Positions 1-6,376 are shown, counted from the first letter of the stretch. The stretch is 8,388 nucleotides of DNA from Xanthobacteraceae bacterium (GCA_030037185.1 JASHRR010000647.1:1-8388), one strand, 5' to 3'. The notes: generated by a model not told the origin, from the sequence alone. Numbers and translations are program-made.

Positions 1-329
1 CTTCGCTCGACGACCTGCTGAAGGAGTTTGGGAAGCCAGGCATCATCAAGATGGATATCGAAGGGGCTGAATCACTTGCTCTTTCAGGTGGGAAAAGAGT
101 TCTCTGGGAGTCACGACCGATTTGGCTCCTTGAAACACATGGACAGCCGGGGGATCAAGCTATCGCTCAGCTGAGAGATGCTCACTATAACGTCACCAAG
201 ATTGACAATTGGCACCCGGGCGCCGGAGAGCTTGTTGGTGGCGGGGCTGAACACTTCATTGCGTTACCGCTACCACTTCCGATTCCTTGTGCCAACCCAC
301 AGAATATTGCAGTTCCTGATCAGGTTTGA
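1..329 (+). CDS. FkbM-family methyltransferase, C-terminal part
   Basis: This is the last 108 codons of a gene that begins left of the window; the reading frame starts at base 3 and stops at TGA 327-329. The visible protein opens with SLDDLLKEF and then IIKMDIEGAE, the hallmark segment of FkbM-type SAM-dependent methyltransferases, followed by WLLETHG and a C-terminal strand ending in HFIALP. Family members O-methylate sugars or other small acceptors and often sit in polysaccharide, lipopolysaccharide or Nod-factor decoration loci. The SAM-binding glycine-rich loop would lie upstream and cannot be checked. The substrate cannot be read from this fragment. A GDP-mannose dehydratase 1.1 kb downstream on the other strand would fit a glycan role, but no operon links them. 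The family call is firm; any narrower name, such as the fucose methyltransferase NoeI, would be a guess. Confidence 0.85.
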   Translation, partial: SLDDLLKEFGKPGIIKMDIEGAESLALSGGKRVLWESRPIWLLETHGQPGDQAIAQLRDAHYNVTKIDNWHPGAGELVGGGAEHFIALPLPLPIPCANPQNIAVPDQV

Positions 330-452
330 TGCTGGCCGAAAAAGCCTTTCGCCAATGCGTGCATTGGGGAGGGGCAACAGGATGTGACGTCTGGGCCGAG
401 GCCGTCGTGCTTATAAATTCGGCGAAATTCAAAAAATCAGCGGAAATCAAAA

Positions 453-930
453 ATGCCTGGCGGGCGCAGGCCAAGTCCCGGGCGCAAGCCAGGCCAACTG
501 AACAAAGGCACGATCGACGCGGTCAAGTTCATGGGGCCGGTCGGCGAAACGCGATTGGCGTGCTGGTCAACGCGATGGAAGGCCGCTCGGTGCCATGGTC
601 GTGCCGCATCCAGGCTGCCTCGCTCGTGGCTGACCGCGCTTTCGGGCGCGCTCGGCAGTCGGTAAGTCTTGAGGTGATGCGCGGCTCAACGATTTGACGC
701 TCGATGAGCTGCGGCAGCTTGAGGCGCGGGTTGCCGGCGAACGGCTGACGATCGACGTGACCCCCAAACGGAAATACCGTCCTCCTAGACCATTGACTCG
801 TTGGCGTCTTCGCCACAACCCAGATGTGCCCACGGTGATACCCATGGCCACACTCTTGGATCTGGTGCGGCAACGTCACGCTGAACTCGAAGCTGCGCCG
901 ATCTCCGATGAGCAGCGCGGCTTGGGCTGA
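453..930 (+). pseudogene. Frameshifted small phage/island-type protein
   Basis: A single protein can be read here only by changing frame twice. The first part (from ATG 453) reads PGGRRPSPGRKPGQLNKGT, a basic start typical of small DNA-associated proteins from prophages and islands, some of them terminase-small-subunit-like. It passes near base 545 into a second frame reading VLVNAMEGRSVPWSCRI and then AASLVADRAFGRARQSVSLE. Near base 680 it passes into a third frame reading ARLNDLTLDELRQLEARVAG. These pieces run on naturally from one another, and the pattern of a basic N-terminus, a helical RI-AA-LxDRAFGR segment and an LDELRQLE helix matches one family as I remember it. Both breaks fit single-base deletions. 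After about base 760 the resemblance fades, although the third frame stays open to a stop at 928-930. The 120 bp upstream, back to the methyltransferase stop, hold no gene that I see. Exact function is unknown. Confidence 0.55.
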
Positions 931-1187
931 TGGCGCTCGCGGCCGGGACCGAAGAGGGCGATGAGGACGCCCGAACCCGGCTAAAGGCCGTGGAGCAGCT
1001 TTTCGCCGGGTCGAATCGGCCCTGCCGAGAAGCTATAGGCCCCCGGGAGACGGCGTCTCGACCCATGTCACAGGTTGCGTCCCCGAGCACCTTTGCTTCG
1101 AAGGGCGCACGTGTCCTCCGCCGTCCACTGGTAGTCGGCATTCGGGCCGCCGGCAAGGCCCCCGGGGTATTTGCTGCCGCCTGAGCC

Positions 1188-1203
1188 TGATCAAGTGATC
1201 AAG
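1188..1203. repeat. Tandem 8-bp repeat TGATCAAG x2
   Basis: The sequence TGATCAAG occurs twice in direct succession (1188-1195 and 1196-1203). Each copy contains the palindrome TGATCA. It lies 17 bp before the left arm of the 12-bp inverted repeat. It could be a duplication scar or a protein binding site; nothing in the sequence decides between them. Confidence 0.5.
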
Positions 1204-1220
1204 TCGTCTTCTGGTGCTTA

Positions 1221-1290
1221 TTGAGCCAGCGCAAAATTACGCAGTTGAGAAAACGACTCGGATTTCGATTAATTAAGGGCGCTGGCTCAA
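1221..1290. repeat. Perfect 12-bp inverted repeat, 46-bp spacer
   Basis: TTGAGCCAGCGC at 1221-1232 is repeated as its exact reverse complement, GCGCTGGCTCAA, at 1279-1290. The 46 bp between them are AT-rich compared with the surroundings and contain TTAATTAA at 1269-1276. Possible readings are a recombinase or integrase site, the ends of a very small non-autonomous element, or a long-loop RNA stem. No target-site duplication is evident outside the arms, and no transposase lies nearby. Confidence 0.6.
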
Positions 1291-1445
1291 CCGCTGGGCG
1301 TCAGTGGGCGGTCTTGGAGGAGCCCCCACGTCTCGCCTTTGGTGGAACATTGTTGCATCCATCTCGCGTAAGCGTGGTCCGGCCGGCCTTTAGGCCATGC
1401 ACAAAGACCGCGCAGGTCAGTTCTTGTCGAGATCGCCGTTTTCAA

Positions 1446-2453
1446 TCAGGCTGTCGGCAGGCGAAGGCCCGGCGGCACACAATTCCTCCCGGCTGGTTGT
1501 GACACCGCCGCGCTTGCAAGCCGCTGCACGACCTCGGGCATTCGCACTTGCGCTTTCCATCCGAGAATCCGGTGCGCCCGATCGGGACAGCCGGTGGAAA
1601 CGTTGATGTCGGAGGGGCGCATGAATTCCCCGGACGATATGACGTGCGCCCGCCAGTCCAGACCAAATGCGGCGAACGCTTCGGCCACGAAAGCCTTCAG
1701 CGGCTCACTTTGCCCCGTCGCGACAACGAAGTCCTGCGGACTGTCGTGCCCCAGAATGAGATGCATCGCCTCGACATATTCCTCAGCCCAACCCCAATCG
1801 CGCCAGACGTCGAGATTGCCAAGGAGGAGCGGCTCCGTCCGTCTTTTCTTCGCGATGTCGGCTGCGGCGCGAATGACCTTTTGGGTAACAAAACGGGCTG
1901 GCCGGAGCGGTGATTCATGGTTGAAGAGTATGCCCGAGGCCGCAAAGAGTCCGTATGCGTCGCGGTAGTTGGCGACAGCCCAAAATGCAGCCGACTTCGC
2001 TACGGCGTAAGGGCTGCGCGGGTGAAAAGGGGTCGCCTCGTCGGCAGCCAGCTTCGTATCGCCAAAGCATTCGCTTGACGCCGCGTTGTAAAATCGAATC
2101 GACCTCTTCAGAAACCTGATCGACTCAAGAATATTGAGTGTTGCCACCACGATGCTCTCGTAAGTCTCGATCGGTTGCTCAAACGAGAGCCCAACCGAAC
2201 TCTGGCCACCAAGGTTATACACATGGTCCGGCGCCGTGCGCTCGATGACCTGGATCACACTACGGAAGTCGATCGGGTTTGCGGAATGCACCGTAACACG
2301 GTTGCGGATTCCAAGGCGGCTCAAATTCGCAAACTCATTGAGTTCAGCATCCCGGGATGTCCCATGCACAGTCCAGCCCCGGGTGAGCAAATGCTTTGCA
2401 AGCAGGCTGCCATCTTGCCCTGAGATACCGAATATCAGTGCAGTGCCCGACAT
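1446..2453 (-). CDS. gmd: GDP-mannose 4,6-dehydratase
   Basis: A complete 335-residue enzyme of the extended short-chain dehydrogenase/reductase superfamily. It converts GDP-D-mannose to GDP-4-keto-6-deoxy-D-mannose in the cytoplasm, the branch point to GDP-fucose, GDP-rhamnose and related sugars. Visible features are the NADP-binding loop G9-I-S-G-Q-D-G15, the YNLGGQSSVGLSFEQP segment (79-94), the catalytic SSE triplet (126-128), the YxxxK pair Y149 and K153, GILFNHESP, and LGNLDVWRDWGWAEEYVEAM. YNLGGQSS in place of the commoner YNLAAQSH marks a divergent Gmd branch. The start chosen is ATG 2451-2453 because the Rossmann strand begins at once; an in-frame ATG at 2505-2507 would add 18 residues with no family likeness. 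Neither start has a strong Shine-Dalgarno. The C-terminus after residue 310 is proline- and glycine-rich and atypical. The gene ends convergently with the island remnants to the left. No GDP-fucose synthase or glycosyltransferase lies in the window, so the final sugar is unknown; NoeL of Nod-factor fucosylation performs this reaction, but nothing here proves that role. Confidence 0.9.
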   Translation of the reverse strand: MSGTALIFGISGQDGSLLAKHLLTRGWTVHGTSRDAELNEFANLSRLGIRNRVTVHSANPIDFRSVIQVIERTAPDHVYNLGGQSSVGLSFEQPIETYESIVVATLNILESIRFLKRSIRFYNAASSECFGDTKLAADEATPFHPRSPYAVAKSAAFWAVANYRDAYGLFAASGILFNHESPLRPARFVTQKVIRAAADIAKKRRTEPLLLGNLDVWRDWGWAEEYVEAMHLILGHDSPQDFVVATGQSEPLKAFVAEAFAAFGLDWRAHVISSGEFMRPSDINVSTGCPDRAHRILGWKAQVRMPEVVQRLASAAVSQPAGRNCVPPGLRLPTA

Positions 2454-2838
2454 GATCCGTCCGCTTGGAAAAAGTTCAGCACAACGCTGCAATGCTTCCA
2501 GGTGCATTCACACAACGCGAAGCGTTTCCGCCAATTTGATGGCGCCTTTTAGGCGAGAGGGTTTACGCGACTTAAGGGTTAAGACCTGATTAACCATGTG
2601 CCGATTCAACACGTTGGTCAACTGACTGTGAGGCCAACCGTGAATCCGAGCCTGTTTTGGTTGAGCTAGCATGGACGAAAATCGAGCCGCTTTTGCGAAC
2701 ACGGCCCCGAACGAAAGGATGACCGATGCATATTGGGCCTTGAGCGGCATCACGATGTTCAGCGGGTTGGCTGCCGCTGGAAAGACTGCCCGAGCAGATA
2801 CGGTCCGCGGTCTTGCCGGAGGCAATGTCCGCTTGCAT
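2454..2838. other. Gap upstream of gmd, one doubtful small ORF
   Basis: This interval lies between gmd and the decayed ligase and should contain the gmd promoter, but I cannot pick convincing -35/-10 boxes. On the minus strand an 80-codon frame (ATG at 2750, stop at 2508-2510) reads MPLKAQYASVILSFGAVFAK and ends immediately before the upstream in-frame ATG of gmd. It has no ribosome binding site and no family that I recognise, so it stays a doubtful candidate. A perfect inverted repeat GGTTAA-N7-TTAACC lies at 2577-2595 and could be an operator. Confidence 0.35.
2577..2595. repeat. Inverted repeat GGTTAA-N7-TTAACC
   Basis: Two perfect 6-bp arms (2577-2582 and 2590-2595) are separated by GACCTGA. 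The size and spacing would suit a dimeric helix-turn-helix regulator. It lies about 125 bp upstream of the chosen gmd start, in the gene's own upstream region. No regulator gene is adjacent, so assignment to gmd is only inference. Confidence 0.35.
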
Positions 2839-3040
2839 CTTTTCAATCGCCGGCAGTCTCGTGGTCCAGTCAATGGCGTTGCGGCTATACAGCCGCACCG
2901 AGGGACCATCACGACGGACGATCAGTCGATAGCCATCATGCTTGATTTTCGTGAACCCAATCGGCGCCGGAGGGAGGGTTTGAAGCTTTGACCGGTTGCG
3001 CCGGAATAACGAATCCGGCCGGATGAGGCTTGAATTTCAT
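2839..3040 (-). pseudogene. Truncated ATP-dependent DNA ligase (LigD type)
   Basis: The minus strand from ATG 3038-3040 reads MKFKPHPAGFVIPAQPVKAS, then GADWVHE, the typical start of the stand-alone rhizobial ATP-dependent ligase related to the ligase domain of LigD. The next codons should be IKHDGYR, motif I with the lysine that accepts AMP. They are present, but one base out of frame: the run of four T on the plus strand (2946-2949) holds one base more than the family reading needs, and the original frame meets a stop eight bases later. In the shifted frame the protein continues LIVRRDGPSVRLYSRNAIDW and TTRLPAIEK, all ligase-like. After about base 2839 the resemblance ends, and the rest of the adenylation domain and the OB fold are missing. 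The gene is therefore both frameshifted and truncated and cannot make a working ligase. Intact relatives seal breaks in Ku-dependent end joining; no Ku gene is in the window. Confidence 0.8.
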
Positions 3041-3544
3041 AGTGCGGCGAAGATAGGCCGACGCAGTGCCCGCAACAACGAACTCAGCGTGGTCTTGTCG
3101 ACCAGCCGAGGTTGGAGTTTGCTTCCTTAAGGGCGATGCTCGCATGCCTGGGAAGCAAATGCGGGCAAATCGCTCTCACGTTTTTTGCAAACGAGTGTGC
3201 GAAGGACAATTGAAATAGTCAAGCTACGGCAATTGGTTGTCGCACCACGGCGAGCAATTCTGTGGTCCATACTAGCGCCCAAAAAATGCCCTGTTGAGCG
3301 GGATAGGCTGGCATGCTGACCGATTGGCACACGAGCGGGGTTGATCGGAATTCAAGTGGAGTGATCTTTTTGCCACGCCGCACGTCGAGCGCCTGATTCC
3401 TCAGTGTCAGCCACTCGGGGCCGCAGACCTAAGTCCGCGTCTTGCGCTCATGAAAGGACACGCGCGTGCCACAGCGTTCCCACTAGTCCCAGCAATCGTC
3501 GACGGCAATCAAACCATCGCACGCTATTGAAAGCGAGGTCGGAA
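3041..3544. other. Intergenic stretch upstream of the repeat protein
   Basis: About 500 bp lie between the decayed ligase start and the ATG of the repeat protein. Short open frames on both strands resemble no family that I know. The coding frame of the repeat protein is open from GTG 3404, but residues encoded before 3545 are arginine- and serine-rich, lack protein character and have no ribosome binding site, so I treat that part as untranslated leader. A GAGG at 3535-3538, six bases before ATG 3545, is the likely Shine-Dalgarno. I could not find a convincing sigma-70 promoter. Confidence 0.5.
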
Positions 3545-5386
3545 ATGGCGTCATTCGCTCCCGGACAACACAAGGGGTTAAAGGAATCCTTTCACCTGGC
3601 GACCGTGATCTTGCCCGCATTAGTAACAACCGCAGCGCGGGGATGGCCGCGTTGGGGACGTTGCTGCCTTGCGGTCCTGGCACTAGTCATGGCCTGGGCA
3701 CAAATGGGCCGAGCGCAGGACGGTATCGCTCGGACTATCAGGGCCGCCAACGTCGATACTGGACGCGTGCTCTCCATGCATGATTTTCCGGGCAACGGGG
3801 TGCTGATCCGGGCTGCAAAGGGCTGGTTTGTGGCGCGCATGGTGAACGGCGCGGTCGGTGTTGATTCCGTCAGCACTGTCAACACCGGAAACGTATCTGC
3901 AATGCGCGACTTGCCGGCTGGAGTGCTGATTGCGACTCTCGATGGAGTGTTCCCGGCGCATATGGAGAACGGCGCGGTTACCGTCGATCGTGCCGCCAAC
4001 GCGGATACCGGGACAGTATGGGCGACGCGCGATTTGCCGGATGGCGGGGTCTTGATCCAGGCCGCAAAGGGCTGGTTTGTGGCGCGCGTGAAGAACGGCG
4101 CGGTCGAAATCGATCGCGCCGGCAATGCCGACACCGGGTCCGTGTGGGCTATGCATGATCTGCCGGACGGCGGAACACTTATTGGGGCCACCAAAGGATT
4201 GTTCCTGGCACGCGTGGAGAACGGCACCGTCATCATCGAACGCGCCGGCAACGCCGGTGGCGGCACCGCGGGCACCATGGTCGACCTCCCCGGCGGGGTG
4301 CTGATTGGGTCCATGAACGGATGGTTTGTGGCGCGCATGGAGAACGGCGCGGTCATTGTCGGTCGCACTGGCGACGTCGACCCCGCACCCGTGTTCACCA
4401 CGCATGATTTCCCGGGCGGCGGGGTCTTGCTTGGAACCCCGAAGGGATTGTTGCTGGCGCATATGGAGAACGGCACGGTCCTCGTTGATCGCGCCGGAAG
4501 CGCGGACACCGGACGCGTGATCGCCATGCGCGATTTGCCGGGTGGAGCCGTGCTGCTCCAGGCTGAGAATGGATTGTTCGCGGCGCGCACGGAGAACGGC
4601 GCGGTCGCCGTCGAACGCGCTGGCAACGCCGAGACCGGCCGCGTGTCAGCCATGCGCGACTTCCCGGGCGGCGAAGGCGTGCTGATCAGCGCTGCTAAGG
4701 GTTGGTTTCTGGCGCGCGCGCAACAAGGCGCTGTCAAAGTCAACCTGATCGGCAATGCAGATACCGGACCGGTGTTCACGATGCGGGACTTGCCAAGCGG
4801 CGGTGCTCTGGTCTGGGCTGAGAAAGGATGGTTTCTGGCGCGCGCAGAGAACGGTGCAGTCACCATCGATCGCACAGGTGATGTGGAAACCGGCGGCGTG
4901 CTTGATATGCGCGATCTGCCGGGCAGCGGGGTGCTGATCCGTGCTTGGAAGGGATTGTTCCTGGCGCACATACACAATGGCACGGCCACCGTCGATCCCG
5001 CGGGCAATGCCGACACGGGACGCGTGCTTGATATACGCAGCTTCCCGGGCGGCGGGGTGCTGGCTCAGGCCGAGAAGGGATGGTTCCTGGCGCACATGGT
5101 GAATGGCGCGGTCACTATCGATCCGGCCGGCAATGCCGACACCGGACGGGTGTTCGATACGCACGAGTTCCCCAGCGGCGGGATGTTGATCCGGGCTGAA
5201 AAGGGGCTGTTCCTGGCGCACGCTGTGAATGGTGCGGTCACCGTTGATCCCTTGGGCAACGCCGAGACCGGCGGCATATTAACCACGCACGACTTCCCGG
5301 GCAGCGGCATCCTGGTCGGAGCCGCAAAGGGATTGTTCGTTGCCGTCCCACTCTCACCCGCGCAGGCCTCCCCTCCGCGTCCATAG
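3545..5386 (+). CDS. Exported 13-repeat protein, probable beta-propeller
   Basis: A 613-residue protein of unknown function. ATG 3545 was chosen because GAGG sits six bases upstream and an export signal follows. The N-terminus has a basic region, two hydrophobic stretches (about 16-31 and 40-53, the latter CLAVLALVMAWAQ) and a plausible signal-peptidase site at GRA-QD (about residue 57), so the mature protein is probably periplasmic or secreted. From residue 69 to the end it consists of thirteen units of 41-43 residues. Each has NADTG, then a strand ending RDLPGGG or HDFPGGG, VLI, KGWFLAR or KGLFLAH, and ENGAVTVDRAG. Unit length and the VLIxAxKGLF core resemble blades of the two-component-regulator propeller (Reg_prop) class, whose blades read LWIGTxxGL. 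There is no kinase, protease or other catalytic domain. The last unit ends after KGLFVAV and runs into a short proline-rich tail. Two stop codons in tandem (5384-5389) and a hairpin follow. It stands alone, without operon partners. Ligand binding or a surface-scaffold role is inference; a beta-solenoid is the main structural alternative. Confidence 0.85.
   Translation: MASFAPGQHKGLKESFHLATVILPALVTTAARGWPRWGRCCLAVLALVMAWAQMGRAQDGIARTIRAANVDTGRVLSMHDFPGNGVLIRAAKGWFVARMVNGAVGVDSVSTVNTGNVSAMRDLPAGVLIATLDGVFPAHMENGAVTVDRAANADTGTVWATRDLPDGGVLIQAAKGWFVARVKNGAVEIDRAGNADTGSVWAMHDLPDGGTLIGATKGLFLARVENGTVIIERAGNAGGGTAGTMVDLPGGVLIGSMNGWFVARMENGAVIVGRTGDVDPAPVFTTHDFPGGGVLLGTPKGLLLAHMENGTVLVDRAGSADTGRVIAMRDLPGGAVLLQAENGLFAARTENGAVAVERAGNAETGRVSAMRDFPGGEGVLISAAKGWFLARAQQGAVKVNLIGNADTGPVFTMRDLPSGGALVWAEKGWFLARAENGAVTIDRTGDVETGGVLDMRDLPGSGVLIRAWKGLFLAHIHNGTATVDPAGNADTGRVLDIRSFPGGGVLAQAEKGWFLAHMVNGAVTIDPAGNADTGRVFDTHEFPSGGMLIRAEKGLFLAHAVNGAVTVDPLGNAETGGILTTHDFPGSGILVGAAKGLFVAVPLSPAQASPPRP
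3749..5383 (+). repeat. Thirteen tandem ~126-bp coding repeats
   Basis: Units begin, at the NADTG-equivalent codon, at 3749, 3875, 3998, 4124, 4250, 4373, 4499, 4625, 4754, 4880, 5006, 5132 and 5258. Ten of the 12 unit-to-unit steps are exactly 126 bp; the others are 123, 123 and 129 minus rounding within the series, that is, the second and fifth units are one codon short and the eighth one codon long. All three length changes fall in the same loop, between the DLP/DFP proline and the VLI strand. Copies are similar but not identical in DNA, with many synonymous differences, which points to old duplication with protein-level conservation rather than very recent expansion. Units 4-5 and 10-13 share local wording, for example DPAG in units 10 and 11, a hint of block duplication. 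Confidence 0.9.
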
Positions 5387-5388
5387 TA

Positions 5389-5406
5389 GCGGACACCGGA
5401 GTCCGC
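5389..5406 (+). terminator. Hairpin just after the repeat-protein stop
   Basis: GCGGAC (5389-5394) and GTCCGC (5401-5406) form a perfect 6-bp stem around the loop ACCGGA, starting two bases after the first stop codon. No run of T follows, so it is not a classical intrinsic terminator. It may protect the mRNA 3' end or assist termination. Confidence 0.4.
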
Positions 5407-5690
5407 AAGGTATTCGGGCTTAGGGTAACAATGCATGGTTACGGCCCGCCCGTTGCTCGACCGCCTAAAGCGGCCTTTGTCCGAGGCTTCGACTCGGCCA
5501 GTCCCGCTCGTCAGCTACCACACCGATCGACTCCTATCTGGGTGGATCCGAGCTCCACTGGTTATCCGTGCCTTCGGGGCACACACTTTCCGGTGAAAAA
5601 TTTAATGCGCCGGAGGCTTGTTGTTTTTTTGCGCAGCGAGTGAAGCCTGCGCAGGCCTCGAAAGGGAAATAGAGGATCAGCTGATTGACG
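5407..5690 (+). other. Hairpin-rich leader, possible group II intron RNA remnant
   Basis: No gene is apparent in these 284 bp, but several short perfect stems follow one another: CCGC-CTAAA-GCGG (5461-5473), CCGAG-N7-CTCGG (5481-5497), GTGCC-TTCGG-GGCAC (5568-5582) and the palindrome GCCTGCGCAGGC (5645-5656). Stacked hairpins immediately before a group II intron protein are what a remnant of intron domains I-IV would look like. I cannot identify the conserved GUGYG 5' end or any domain by sequence, so the intron boundary is unknown. A run of seven T at about 5623-5629 follows no strong stem. Confidence 0.35.
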
Positions 5691-6376
5691 ATGGGTCTGG
5701 CAACGCCGGAAAAGTTCAGGATTTTTCAGAGAAAGCTTTATCGCAAGGCTAAAGGCAGAGCCTGACTACCGCTTCGATCTGCCCTACGACAAGATCGGTC
5801 GGGGAGACATCATCGAACATGCCTACATGCTGGCCCGTGCAAACGGGGGAGCACCGGGCGTGGACGAGGGGACCTTCGAGGAGATCGAGAAGGGCGGGCC
5901 TTACCGAGTGGTTGGCGGACTTGAGGAAGGATCTGACCGAGAAGACCTATCGCCTGCACCGGTGCGGCGGGTTATGATCCCGAAGCCGGGGGCGGTGAAC
6001 GCCGGCTCGGCATCCCATAGCTCAGACCGCAGCCAAGCTGGTGCTGGAACCGACCTTCGAGGCAGACTTCGAGGATTGCGCTTACGGCTACCGCCCCGTC
6101 GCAGCGGGGTCGGGGCTGTAAAGGAAGTGCAGCGGTTGATTCGCCAGGGTTACACCGACGTGGTGGGCACGCGCAGCCACTAAAATCGGGGGCTCGGCGC
6201 ATCGTTGACAGGCACGTGCTGTGGCTGAAGTCGCCGCTCGAAGGGCGGGAGGGCGAAGGAAAACGGCGCCTGACGGGCGGCAGGCAGAACAAGTAATGCA
6301 TACCGCAAGCTGGCGTCCTGAGCCCCCTGCTGGACTTTACATGAACACATGAACCGCTTCCTCAAGCACCGATCGC
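5691..6376 (+). pseudogene. Decayed group II intron reverse transcriptase/maturase
   Basis: Fragments in all three frames join into the N-terminal half of an LtrA-type intron-encoded protein. In order they read MGLATPEKFRIFQRKLYRKA; then EPDYRFDLPYDKIGRGDIIE and HAYMLARANGGAPGVDEGTF; then [51 protein letters not shown] and [20 protein letters not shown]; then DRHVLWL, TGGRQNK, PQAGVLSPLL and MNRFLKH. These cover the RT-0 to RT-4 region. Breaks include an extra A near 5751 with a stop at 5763, an extra G near 5893, a missing C near 5953, a missing G near 5990, a small deletion near 6020, a missing C near 6095, loss of the YFD-type catalytic block after 6160, a stop at 6295, and a tandem duplication of ACATGAAC (6339-6354). 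The YADD motif, maturase domain and intron domain V are absent. Intact members splice and retrohome their host intron; this copy is dead and 3'-truncated. Confidence 0.9.

Larger units (their letters stand above)
931..1445. other. Stretch without a convincing gene
   Basis: About 515 bp between the broken small gene and the end of gmd. An 84-codon frame from ATG 930 (MALAAGTEEGDEDARTRLKA) begins plausibly, as a helical protein might, but loses protein character after about 35 codons. It may be the start of another decayed island gene. A frame from TTG 1221 reads KRLGFRLIKG then GRQWAVLEEPPRLAFGGT, which looks protein-like for about 45 codons and then degenerates; it overlaps the inverted repeat listed separately. 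Neither has a good ribosome binding site, and I would not annotate either as a gene. The sequence GGCC-TTTA-GGCC near 1385-1396 is a weak hairpin that could lie in the 3' end of the gmd transcript, without a U-tract. Confidence 0.4.

Noticed and set aside
2508..2750. 80-codon minus-strand small gene upstream of gmd
   Set aside because: Stop abutting an upstream gmd ATG is suggestive, but there is no Shine-Dalgarno and no recognised family; kept only as a doubtful note.
2671..2991. 106-codon plus-strand frame opposite the ligase remnant
   Set aside because: Its second half is the antisense of clear ligase sequence, so it is a shadow frame.
3404..3544. GTG start adding 47 residues to the repeat protein
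   Set aside because: The extra residues are Arg/Ser-rich, would bury the signal peptide and lack a ribosome binding site; ATG 3545 has GAGG at the right distance.
3683..4462. 259- and 191-codon minus-strand frames within the repeat gene (also 4646-5221)
   Set aside because: Same cause: a second antisense frame of the repeats. Histidine- and glutamine-rich periodic translation with no family likeness.
3592..5016. 474-codon open frame on the minus strand opposite the repeat protein
   Set aside because: It is a mirror of the GC-rich 126-bp repeats: a unit without an antisense stop stays open when repeated. The predicted protein is low-complexity and has no signal or ribosome binding site, while the plus strand has all three.
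5607..5629. Intrinsic terminator at the run of seven T
   Set aside because: Only a 3-bp stem (GCC-GGA-GGC) lies before the T-run, too weak to call.
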